Below are positions 1-5,410 of a DNA stretch of 6,646 nt, one piece after another (the first letter of the stretch is position 1; each line of letters begins with the position of its first letter). The notes below the pieces were generated by a model that had not been told where the DNA came from, did not search any database, and worked only from the letters and a program-made list of their open reading frames with translations. Source of the DNA: Actinomycetota bacterium. Its GTDB lineage: Bacteria > Actinomycetota > Humimicrobiia > Humimicrobiales > Humimicrobiaceae. The stretch is taken from the NCBI GenBank assembly GCA_023475715.1, contig JAMCVO010000433.1:1-6646 (forward strand), read 5' to 3'. The translations under genes were made by a program, and so were the position numbers.

Positions 1-12
1 CTCTTCCGATCT
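1..12. other. Residual Illumina adapter sequence
   Basis: The first 12 bases, CTCTTCCGATCT, are identical to the 3' end of the standard Illumina adapter (which ends GCTCTTCCGATCT). The open reading frame that follows runs through these bases, but its first four codons would be adapter-derived and should be ignored. This marks position 1 as an untrimmed read or contig edge. Confidence 0.9.
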
Positions 13-369
13 ATTGATGCCATTGATCCTAAAACAAGAAATGCATATATTAAAAGGATAAAAGAAAATAAAATTGATATAGAACTTGCCGAAGAATCTG
101 GAAATCCAGATAAAGTTTCCTATCTCAAAGAAGAAAATTTATCCCTTTTAAAGGAATTAAAAAAGTATACAAATAAAAAGGGCAAGTCCCGCAAAATTCA
201 CTCTCAGTCAGATACTATTAGACGTAGTGTGTCTCAATCAATACACCGTTCTTTTAAACAGATATTAGAATGCAATAAAGAAATTCATCTCCACTTTAAA
301 AATTGTCTTCATACAGGATATACTCTTTACTACTGCCCTGATTTCAATATCTCCTGGAATATTTCTTAA
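13..369 (+). CDS. C-terminal fragment of a charged, coiled-coil regulatory-type protein
   Basis: An open frame enters from the contig edge and ends at TAA 367-369, giving about 118 native residues; the start is missing. The fragment starts IDAIDPKTRNAYIKRIKE and is followed by a Lys/Glu-rich helical stretch, likely coiled coil, through EESGNPDKVSYLKEENLSLL. Next come a basic linker (NKKGKSRKIHSQ), a helix (RRSVSQSIHRSFKQILE) and an end with a C-terminal Tyr-x-Pro-Asp then Trp pattern (YYCPDFNISW). From memory this order (charged helical pair, R-x-x-V/I-x-x-x-I-x-R helix, TG...Y.P...W end) resembles the tail of large bacterial proteins with FHA, AAA or TPR modules. That is a family impression and not a demonstrated match. 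The natural-looking C-terminus suggests the gene ends normally here. It is probably separate from the replication genes downstream, which have their own promoter. Confidence 0.6.
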   Translation: MDAIDPKTRNAYIKRIKENKIDIELAEESGNPDKVSYLKEENLSLLKELKKYTNKKGKSRKIHSQSDTIRRSVSQSIHRSFKQILECNKEIHLHFKNCLHTGYTLYYCPDFNISWNIS

Positions 370-393
370 ATTAAACTTCATTTTTTTTCCTTC

Positions 394-433
394 GGAACAC
401 ATTTTGTACCGCATGGAACACATTTTGTACCGC
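394..433. repeat. Two tandem 19-bp repeats, each an imperfect dyad (putative operator)
   Basis: GGAACACATTTTGTACCGC occurs at 394-412 and again, perfectly, at 415-433, separated by AT. The period is 21 bp, two helical turns. Each copy contains a dyad, GGAACA-N5-TGTACC, with one mismatch between arms. The second copy fills the interval just upstream of an exact TATAAT at 437-442. That placement, in front of an AlpA-like gene, suits a repressor or autoregulator site. Alternatives are iterons of a replication element, or the multiply repeated end of an IS21-type insertion sequence, whose ends can carry repeats of this general look; I see no transposase. Confidence 0.75.
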
Positions 434-442
434 TATTATAAT
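414..442 (+). promoter_or_regulatory. Probable promoter of the AlpA-like/DnaB-like operon
   Basis: An exact -10 hexamer, TATAAT, lies at 437-442. The best -35 at 17-bp spacing is TGGAAC (414-419), a poor 3/6 match, so the promoter may need an activator or be weak. The second 19-bp repeat lies across the -35 and spacer. A start near 449 would leave a leader of about 55 nt before the ATG at 504. Confidence 0.45.
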
Positions 443-503
443 TGAGGGCAAATAAGATATACCTTCAAAATAACATATATATTTACCACAGATGAGGTAA
501 AAT

Positions 504-698
504 ATGAATGAGACAAAGAACCTATATGTCACAGAGAATGAAGTATCGCAGATTACCCATTTAGCCCTTCCTACACTTAGGAATCATCGATTTAACCGAT
601 GCGGGATTCCCTATTCTAAACTGGGACGTGCGGTCCGTTATAAACTCTCTGACGTTCTGGAATTCTGCGAATCACGAAAAGTTTTAACCAATAATTAA
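504..698 (+). CDS. AlpA/excisionase-like helix-turn-helix protein (HTH_17/MerR-like)
   Basis: This is a 64-residue DNA-binding protein. Residues 7-58 follow the HTH_17 (excisionase/AlpA) pattern. An N-terminal strand, LYVTENEVSQIT, leads into a recognition helix (ALPTLRNHRF), then the wing motif G-I-P-Y-x-K-L-G-R-A-V-R-Y (residues 34-46), and finally the acidic helix SDVLEFCESRK. In this family such proteins act as recombination directionality factors or as transcription activators of satellite and prophage genes. A GAGG Shine-Dalgarno lies 7-8 nt before the ATG. The stop is 20 bp before the ATPase gene, so the two are likely co-transcribed. The tandem repeats at 394-433 are plausible binding sites, but that is inference. 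No integrase is visible nearby, so an excisionase role cannot be confirmed; an activator role fits equally well. Confidence 0.8.
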   Translation: MNETKNLYVTENEVSQITHLALPTLRNHRFNRCGIPYSKLGRAVRYKLSDVLEFCESRKVLTNN

Positions 699-718
699 GG
701 AACATTTCACGGAGCCTT

Positions 719-2107
719 ATGTCTAAACCATTACCCTCTGCCCCGGATGTTGAGCAAACCCTTTTAGGCGCTCTTATGATTCTGGAACAGTCCGAATCAG
801 AGAAAATCACAAACATCAAAAAGGATTATTTTTCTCTTTTGAAGCATCAGCTTATTTTCGATGCTATCCAGAATCTTTCTTCTAACAATCTGCCGGTCGA
901 TATTGTTTCGGTTAGTCAAAGTCTAAAGGATAAAAATCAACATTCTCAAATCGGTGGTTATACATATTTATCCGAGTGCTCAAACCGTTCTCTCTCTTCT
1001 GGCAACATCGATTATCTTATTTCGGTTCTTAAAGAAAAACACTTACAGCGCAAACTAATCATGTTCGGTCAGCGTCTCGTTAATGCTGGTTTCACCGGCA
1101 ACCTAACCGCCGGAGAATTAATTTCTAATTCTCAAAAGTATTTCGCTGATCTTTACCAAAAATTATCACCTGCAAACGGTAATGATCATTCTAAATATCA
1201 TTTCACTGCCTTTGAATTAGCAATTACAGTCTTTCCCGAACATAAATTTATTATTCCCGGGATATTACCAGAAGGTTTAACAATTTTAGCCGGAAAACCA
1301 AAAATTGGTAAATCGTGGATGTGCTTAGACTTTGCCATTTCCGTATCAATAGGCGTTAAAGCGCTTGACAAAATTCAGGTTCCTCAAGGGGTCTCTCTCT
1401 ACCTTGCATTGGAGGACCCACCACGCCGGTTAAAGTCACGCCTTTATAATTACACTCAGCAAGGTTTTTCCTCGACAGATGCCCATTTTTTTATTGAATG
1501 GAAGCGTCTTGATAAGGGGGGACTTGACGAACTCAGAATATGGATTGAATCTCATCCTGATGTCAGGCTGATTGTTATTGATACACTTGCTCGTATCCGT
1601 TCATCCGGTTCCAAGAATGGAAATTTATATCTTGAAGATTATGAGGCAATATCGGGGCTCAAAAAACTTGCTGATGATTATCATATCGGTATTATTTTAG
1701 TTCATCATTTAAGAAAATCAATTGCAGATGACCCACTCGATATGATTTCCGGCACTACTGGGCTTTCCGGGTGTGCAGATTCCATTTTAATTCTTGATCG
1801 TTCACGGGGTAGGTCAGATGCTACTTTACACATTACTGGAAGAGATGTTGAAGAACAAGAACTTGCTCTCAACTTCGATCATGATAAAAAGAAATGGATT
1901 TTATTAGGGAATGCCGCCGATTATCAGCGTTCAATAGAACGCCAGCAGATCATTGATGTTATTTCCAGTGCCGTTAATCCACTGTCCCCCTCTGACATTG
2001 CCAAAGCTCTCGGAAAAGAATCCTATAATATTAAAAAATTATTGCCTGTTCTTCTTGAAGAAGGAATTATAAGGAAATCTGATTATGGCAAGTATATCCT
2101 ATCATAA
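719..2107 (+). CDS. DnaB-N-terminal / RepA-like (AAA_25) RecA-fold ATPase, putative replicative helicase of a mobile element
   Basis: This 462-residue protein has three parts. Residues about 5-110 match the DnaB N-terminal helical domain (APDVEQTLLGALM, then HQLIFDAIQNL, then VDIVSVSQSLK and GGYTYLSEC). Residues about 175-395 are a RecA-fold core. It has Walker A GKPKIGKS at 192-199, LALEDPPRRLKSRL at 229-242, and Walker B RLIVIDTLARIR at 283-294 with Asp288. It also has the RepA/AAA_25-style VHHLRKS (328-334) and SGTTGLSGCADSILILDR (344-361). Residues about 408-462 look like a small winged helix (LSPSDIAKAL, then VLLEEGIIRKSDYGKYIL). The core is closer to hexameric RepA/AAA_25 ATPases than to canonical DnaB, so this is a hybrid often seen in integrated elements and satellites. 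The start is chosen by GGAG 5 nt upstream. The last 18 nt approach the GGTTACTC array, which probably contains the origin. Likely role: helicase loading or unwinding at that origin. Confidence 0.85.
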   Translation: MSKPLPSAPDVEQTLLGALMILEQSESEKITNIKKDYFSLLKHQLIFDAIQNLSSNNLPVDIVSVSQSLKDKNQHSQIGGYTYLSECSNRSLSSGNIDYLISVLKEKHLQRKLIMFGQRLVNAGFTGNLTAGELISNSQKYFADLYQKLSPANGNDHSKYHFTAFELAITVFPEHKFIIPGILPEGLTILAGKPKIGKSWMCLDFAISVSIGVKALDKIQVPQGVSLYLALEDPPRRLKSRLYNYTQQGFSSTDAHFFIEWKRLDKGGLDELRIWIESHPDVRLIVIDTLARIRSSGSKNGNLYLEDYEAISGLKKLADDYHIGIILVHHLRKSIADDPLDMISGTTGLSGCADSILILDRSRGRSDATLHITGRDVEEQELALNFDHDKKKWILLGNAADYQRSIERQQIIDVISSAVNPLSPSDIAKALGKESYNIKKLLPVLLEEGIIRKSDYGKYILS

Positions 2108-2124
2108 TAAATCTCTTTTTTTCC

Positions 2125-2300
2125 GGTTACTCCGGTTACTCTCAGTACTGTGGTTACTCTGGTTACTCCGGTTACTCTTTTTACCTCTATTCTTATTTAT
2201 ATCTAAATCATATGATTTAAGCGTACCTCAGAGTAACCACAAGAGTAACCATATTTTCGCTGTAAGACTAATATTTACAACAATAGTAACCACAGTAACC
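2125..2300. repeat. GGTTACTC iteron array with inverted counterpart (candidate replication origin)
   Basis: GGTTACTC occurs at 2125, 2134, 2152, 2161 and 2170. With a degenerate unit at 2143 (only TACT retained) this gives six positions on an exact 9-bp period. Downstream the same unit is inverted: GAGTAACC at 2231-2238 and 2243-2250, then AGTAACC at 2285-2291 and 2294-2300. The arms pair well: GTGGTTACTCT at 2150-2160 is the exact complement of 2230-2240, GGTTACTCTT at 2170-2179 of 2241-2250, and CCGGTTACT at 2123-2131 of 2294-2302. Between the arms is an AT-rich stretch (2178-2220). Short iterons plus an AT-rich segment directly after a helicase gene is the usual layout of an initiator-bound origin. 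Regulatory binding of the ATPase or the AlpA-like protein is the alternative. The open frame across it (2085-2324) is a by-product of the repeats. Confidence 0.75.
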
Positions 2301-2340
2301 GGATATTTTATTCTAAACCTTTAACTTATGAGGCTTAATT

Positions 2341-2754
2341 ATGAATAAGAACCCTTTTGATTCATTATTATCATTGGCTCGAAATTATAAAGTGTCTAAT
2401 ACTTTGCCTGAAATTGGAACGCTACACAAATACCTTAAAGATTTCAAGCTAAAACCTTTGAAATTCCCTGATGCAACCTTATCGCTTATGAACATAATCA
2501 AACCTGTAACGTATTCGTCTAATAGCGCTCTCTTTTCAGGCTTAAGGAAGCGTTTACTTAAGGTCAAACCTATATCAGAGATAAAGGTTAAAAGTTTAAA
2601 TATTCCGTCTGTAAAATCAATTAGTAATAATCTTGTTTCACCAAGTATCACTGCTACTAAACCAGCGAAGTATCGTAAATTACAAAGACCTTATACCCGG
2701 GTTAGTCAGGGCAAATTCAAATTGATAATCCCGAAAGGTTTTCTTCATGATTAA
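2341..2754 (+). CDS. Small basic hypothetical protein following the iteron array
   Basis: This is a 137-residue protein that I do not recognise. It is rich in Lys, Leu and Ser with few acidic residues, so it is strongly basic. It has no signal peptide, no convincing membrane segment and no cysteine motif. The N-terminus (NPFDSLLSLARNYKVSNTL) is probably helical. The middle carries scattered K-x-K pairs, and the C-terminus is distinctly basic (KPAKYRKLQRPYTR then GKFKLIIPKG). GAGG at 2330-2333 lies 7 nt before the ATG, supporting translation. Its place after the ATPase and the array, on the same strand, suggests an accessory DNA-binding protein of the element, but that is inference from charge and position only. 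The antisense frame at 2385-2651 is a shadow. Confidence 0.6.
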   Translation: MNKNPFDSLLSLARNYKVSNTLPEIGTLHKYLKDFKLKPLKFPDATLSLMNIIKPVTYSSNSALFSGLRKRLLKVKPISEIKVKSLNIPSVKSISNNLVSPSITATKPAKYRKLQRPYTRVSQGKFKLIIPKGFLHD

Positions 2755-2773
2755 TTGCCGGAATACTTTAGCT

Positions 2774-2860
2774 GAGGGCGGATCGTCAATATTGGGTGTG
2801 GTTTTTAAATATGGGGTTGATGGGTTGATCAGGTTTCCTGTCAATATACAGTCCGCCCTC
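2774..2860. repeat. 87-bp segment closed by a perfect GC-rich 9-bp inverted repeat
   Basis: GAGGGCGGA (2774-2782) and TCCGCCCTC (2852-2860) are exact complements in an otherwise AT-rich setting. They enclose 69 nt that is G-rich on the plus strand (TTGGGTGTGG, ATGGGGTTGATGGG). The interior has a direct repeat, GTCAATAT (2785-2792 and 2840-2847), a palindrome CAATATTG (2787-2794) and a small hairpin CTGT/ACAG (2838-2851). It lies 20 bp after the basic protein gene. It could be a structured RNA, a terminator-like end of the replication operon, or a nicking or origin structure. There is no reverse transcriptase nearby to suggest a retron. Confidence 0.6.
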
Positions 2861-2945
2861 TATTATTTTATGTCTTTATAAATATTGCTCTTAAGTTCTC
2901 AATCACACTCTAATTATAACTATTTAATTATGTATCTTTACAAGT

Positions 2946-2973
2946 TTATTATTTTATATAAATAAAATAATAA
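2946..2973. repeat. Perfect 12-bp AT-only hairpin
   Basis: TTATTATTTTAT (2946-2957) and ATAAAATAATAA (2962-2973) are exact complements around the 4-nt loop ATAA. The stem has no GC pairs, so it would be a weak bidirectional terminator at best; it could also be a cruciform or melting element. Confidence 0.55.
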
Positions 2974-3258
2974 CAACAACATAAAAATTGCCCAATTTTC
3001 ACGCGCAGTTAAATATTAATAAAACACACTCTCATTTGTCCTCCTACCGTAATTATTAATGTTAAGTTTATTTCTTCATTCTAAATTCAATATCATATTC
3101 TTTAGACTCTACACTCATCATTTATCATTGACGGAGTTATTGTGGAATAAGTAGAGGTTTATAAATATCTATATATTTATAATTCGTGATTCATACACCA
3201 ATCTTAACTATTAAAGCATTAATAAAAATATGTCCTCTTGTTTTTAAAATAATTCTTG

Positions 3259-3294
3259 TTTTATTGAATTATTTATTATAGCTTTTATTGAATT
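3259..3294. repeat. 12-bp direct repeat, period 24
   Basis: TTTTATTGAATT occurs at 3259-3270 and 3283-3294, exactly one unit apart. The sequence is low in complexity, so chance duplication in AT-rich DNA is possible. Confidence 0.5.
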
Positions 3295-3331
3295 TCTTTA
3301 ACAATATACCAGGCCTAAAAAAGAGGACTAT

Positions 3332-3385
3332 ATGTTTTTTAAATCCTTCTTCATAGTGCTTGCTTCTATCAAGTTTACCATATAA
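3332..3385 (+). CDS. Possible 17-residue hydrophobic peptide
   Basis: ATG at 3332 is preceded at 4 nt by AAGAGGA (3321-3327), a good Shine-Dalgarno. It encodes MFFKSFFIVLASIKFTI, then TAA. The peptide is Lys-containing and hydrophobic, like a truncated signal peptide, a leader peptide or a small toxic peptide. Length is the only strong objection. It could equally be the decayed start of a former secreted-protein gene, since the lipoproteins downstream have similar N-termini. Confidence 0.22.
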   Translation: MFFKSFFIVLASIKFTI

Positions 3386-3514
3386 TTCCGCTTCCAAAAG
3401 GCGGCATAGACAATTCCTCTAATATTCAATTGCTTTCTAAATCGATCCATAAACTAAAAACCGCCCGCGAAAGACACAAATAACTCTCATATTTCTCTTT
3501 ATTAGGAGGATTAC

Positions 3515-3949
3515 ATGAAAATAATTTCTTTATTATGTTTTTCATTTTTTATTATAGCCTGTGCCACAACTTCAGGCATGAAAGATCGCAAGGGTAGCGG
3601 TATTACAAAAACTTACGAATACTCATATGATATAATTTTTTCTGCCACCTTTGAAGTATCTAAACAGAATAATCTTGAATTAACAGATGGAGGAAAAGAA
3701 CAAAAATATATGGTTTTAAAGAGAAAAGTGTCAAAAGGAACTGCAATTCTTACTGGTTGGCTTGTAGTTCCCGGTATTGCAGGTGGCGGAGAATTAATTG
3801 CAGTTTTTTTTACACCTAAAGATTCTAAAACTGATGTAGAAGTTGTAAGTCAAAAAAGATCAAAAATAGATGCTTTTGCAAAGGATTGGACTAATAATTT
3901 TTTTAGAACGTTAGAGGCGGAACTTAATTCAATGAATGCTAAGAAGTAA
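3515..3949 (+). CDS. Lipoprotein of unknown function, paralogue 1 (with hydrophobic insert)
   Basis: This 144-residue protein has a type II signal peptide. The N-terminus is MKIISLLCFSFFIIAC, with lipobox I13-I14-A15-C16 and Ala at +2, which predicts an outer-membrane lipoprotein in diderms. The mature part begins near MKDRKGSGITKTYEYSY, then a helix and strands (IFSATFEVSKQNNLEL, KYMVLKRK, ELIAVFFTP, TDVEVVSQKR), ending in an AKDWTNNFFRTLEAEL helix. The alternating alpha/beta pattern looks like a small BamC-like or periplasmic fold, but I cannot name a family. Compared with its neighbour it has about 14 extra residues around 74-91 (GTAILTGWLVVPGIAGG), hydrophobic and glycine-rich. Translation is supported by an excellent AGGAGG about 6 nt before the ATG. 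It forms a tandem pair with the gene 70 bp downstream. Confidence 0.82.
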   Translation: MKIISLLCFSFFIIACATTSGMKDRKGSGITKTYEYSYDIIFSATFEVSKQNNLELTDGGKEQKYMVLKRKVSKGTAILTGWLVVPGIAGGGELIAVFFTPKDSKTDVEVVSQKRSKIDAFAKDWTNNFFRTLEAELNSMNAKK

Positions 3950-3969
3950 TTGCGTTTCTTAAAAGAATC

Positions 3970-3996
3970 TTGATATTAATAATATATGTATATCAA
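3970..3996. repeat. Short hairpin between the two lipoprotein genes
   Basis: TTGATAT (3970-3976) and ATATCAA (3990-3996) pair across a 13-nt AT loop, followed by a T-rich stretch (TTATATTTTTA). It could attenuate transcription or protect the mRNA end between the two genes, but the stem is weak. Confidence 0.35.
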
Positions 3997-4019
3997 TTAT
4001 ATTTTTATAAGGTAATTAT

Positions 4020-4406
4020 ATGAAAAATAAATTAGTATTTTTATTCATTATTCTTACCCTTCTCGCTTGCGCTACAGTAGGTAGTATGAAGGATCGTAAG
4101 GGTTCCGGCATTTCTAAATCGTATGATTTTTCATATGAAAAGGTGTTTAATGCTGCACTTGAAGCTTCTAAACTACAAAATTTAGAATTACAAGAAGGAG
4201 GTAGGACTGAACATTATATTGTATTTAAAAAATCTGGTAGTGCCTTCTCCTATGGAGAATTAGTTGCAATTTTTTTTGATGAGTCTCAAGGTAATAAAAC
4301 AGCAGTAGAAATAGTAAGCAAAAAACGTATCGCTACTAACTTATTTGCTAAGGATTGGACAAGCAGTTTCTTCAAAGCTATGGACATGGAACTTGAAAAA
4401 AAATAG
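4020..4406 (+). CDS. Lipoprotein of unknown function, paralogue 2
   Basis: This 128-residue protein is a clear paralogue of the preceding one. Shared blocks are MKDRKGSGI.K.Y..SY after the signal peptide, LE..KL or SKQ followed by NLEL, GEL.A.FF, T.VE.VS.KR and the final FAKDWT..FF. The signal peptide MKNKLVFLFIILTLLAC has lipobox L14-L15-A16-C17 with Ala at +2. It lacks the hydrophobic insert of paralogue 1, having KSGSAFSYGE in its place. The ribosome binding site is weaker (AAGG about 8 nt before the ATG). Both lie on the same strand with a 70-bp gap, so co-transcription is likely. Function is unknown; duplicated lipoproteins often act as subunits of one envelope complex or show dosage or antigenic variation, which is inference only. 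Confidence 0.82.
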   Translation: MKNKLVFLFIILTLLACATVGSMKDRKGSGISKSYDFSYEKVFNAALEASKLQNLELQEGGRTEHYIVFKKSGSAFSYGELVAIFFDESQGNKTAVEIVSKKRIATNLFAKDWTSSFFKAMDMELEKK

Positions 4407-4428
4407 TTTTCTTTCTATTCGCCACTTT

Positions 4429-4455
4429 AATGATTTTTTTTTAAAAGGAATCATT
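4429..4455 (+). terminator. Weak terminator-like hairpin after the lipoprotein pair
   Basis: AATGATT (4429-4435) and AATCATT (4449-4455) are exact complements around a T-run and A-run loop, 22 bp after the stop codon. A and T dominate and there is no long T tail directly after the stem, so termination would be inefficient unless the flanking T/A tracts extend the stem. Confidence 0.35.
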
Positions 4456-4469
4456 GATTTTATATTTAA

Positions 4470-4608
4470 GAGAGTGTAGCAAAAATCAAAAACACCCATT
4501 AAAAAGAGCTGAAATTTAGAATCGAATTTTAAAAATATTGAGATTAGCTCACTTTTTATTCTAATAATAGAGATATTTCAGTACGAAAACTATTTTTGCA
4601 TCACTCTC
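4470..4608. mobile_element. MITE-like element, 139 bp, with 17-bp terminal inverted repeats and TTTAA duplication
   Basis: The left end, GAGAGTGTAGCAAAAAT (4470-4486), and the right end, ATTTTTGCATCACTCTC (4592-4608), are inverted repeats matching at 15 of 17 positions. They are flanked by identical TTTAA at 4465-4469 and 4609-4613, a 5-bp target-site duplication. The element is non-coding and has an internal imperfect inverted repeat (AAAAAGAGCT near 4501-4510 against AGCTCACTTTTTA near 4546-4558). Size, ends, duplication and lack of coding capacity fit a non-autonomous miniature inverted-repeat element mobilised by a transposase elsewhere in the genome. I cannot assign an IS family from the ends. 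It could also act as a bidirectional hairpin terminator for the lipoprotein genes. Confidence 0.75.
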
Positions 4609-4972
4609 TTTAATACTATTTTATGCAAGCATATTCCATCTCGGTTATCATTCACGATCTAAAAAACGAACGGACTCTACTATACTTACCGCCTGCCCGT
4701 AGCTCGGTCTGTTTTATGCTTTCCTATTGAATATTTGCTCTTAGGTTTTCAGACCTCCTCCCGCCAAAGGTAGGCTTCGATATTGCTCCGTGGCTAAAGT
4801 TCCTGTATTCTTTTGCGGCGGTCTGATCGCAGAACTCATGGCACTCCATCTTATCCGAACGAATTACCAATAACGAATTACGATGTTCGTGCCCTCGTCC
4901 TTCTAAAACCTATTCGCAAAATTTCTCAGGTAACTCTGGCAGCATAAAACATCCCTTTCCGTGTCTCGATCC

Positions 4973-5173
4973 TCAAACATAACAGCACTCACCCCACACT
5001 CCTGATTCTTCGGGAAAAAGAATGCTCTCTACCACCCCGATTTTCTTTCCTTCAGACAATCCCGACAGGTCGGTATAGACTGAAGCAAAGAACTCCTCCC
5101 ACGCAATCTTTTCCCACTCATAATTCTGCACTTTCCCCCCTGTGCCGTTCTGTTTTCGGACGAGCCACGTCAT
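4973..5173 (-). CDS. Possible small protein, 66 residues, unknown
   Basis: The frame starts at ATG 5173 and encodes MTWLVRKQNGTGGKVQNYEW, then a Trp/Glu/Phe-rich part (IAWEEFFASVYTDLSG, KKIGVVESILFPEESGVWGECCYV). Amino-acid composition looks more protein-like than the other frames in this region. There is no clear Shine-Dalgarno. It starts two bases from an attC-like hairpin (5175-5277), as a cassette gene would. Family unknown; chance is quite possible. Confidence 0.25.
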   Translation of the reverse strand: MTWLVRKQNGTGGKVQNYEWEKIAWEEFFASVYTDLSGLSEGKKIGVVESILFPEESGVWGECCYV

Positions 5174-5174
5174 T

Positions 5175-5277
5175 CCACAACCGCAAGTTCATTCTTTGTT
5201 CGGCATACTCCGTTCACATTGTTTTACCTATCCAGGACGCTGGCGCTTAAAACAATGTTCACTTTCTGATGTTGTGG
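5175..5277. repeat. 103-bp attC-like nested inverted repeat
   Basis: CCACAAC (5175-5181) and GTTGTGG (5271-5277) are exact complements forming the outer boxes. Inside is a perfect 10-bp stem, CATTGTTTTA (5217-5226) with TAAAACAATG (5248-5257), whose 21-nt loop holds CCAG/CTGG (5232-5243). The layout of outer 7-bp boxes ending AAC and starting GTT, total length about 100 bp, resembles an integron attC recombination site. The boxes do not fit the consensus RYYYAAC / GTTRRRY well, and I see no integrase or repeated copies. A transcript hairpin or transposon end is an alternative. Confidence 0.4.
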
Positions 5278-5410
5278 GCGGGCAGTCGGACATTTAGGTA
5301 CCTTGCCGCTCTGTGTCTCCCTTCCCATTTTTTCTTAAGGCATCCTCCGACAGACAACGCTTTTTTCCTTCACCCTTAAAAGATTGCATTTCCCTCATCC
5401 ACACCCATTC

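Larger units (their letters stand above)
2861..3514. other. AT-rich, mostly non-coding interval
   Basis: About 650 bp between the basic protein and the first lipoprotein. No frame longer than a few dozen codons has a ribosome binding site, apart from a 17-codon frame at 3332. The interval holds an AT hairpin (2946-2973), a 9-bp hairpin (TTATAAATA 3159-3167 with TATTTATAA 3174-3182), a 12-bp direct repeat (3259-3294) and a weak CCGC/GCGG hairpin near 3388-3404. It may mark the boundary between the mobile module and host genes. Confidence 0.6.

Noticed and set aside
270..385. 38-codon minus frame starting near 380 after a GGA-rich stretch
   Set aside because: Antisense to the C-terminal fragment, whose end looks natural, and too short to support.
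394..433. CRISPR array
   Set aside because: Only two repeat copies separated by 2 bp, with no spacer and no cas genes.
616..819. Minus-strand frame of 67 codons
   Set aside because: It lies antisense across the AlpA-like gene end and the ATPase start, both well supported.
2085..2324. 79-codon plus frame with Leu/Arg-rich repeats
   Set aside because: Its composition is generated by the GGTTACTC repeat array and it overlaps the ATPase end; no ribosome binding site.
2385..2651. Minus-strand frame of 88 codons
   Set aside because: Fully antisense to the basic protein gene, with no ribosome binding site and no domain pattern.
2774..2860. Retron-type non-coding RNA
   Set aside because: Inverted flanks and internal repeats are suggestive, but no reverse transcriptase gene is present in the window.
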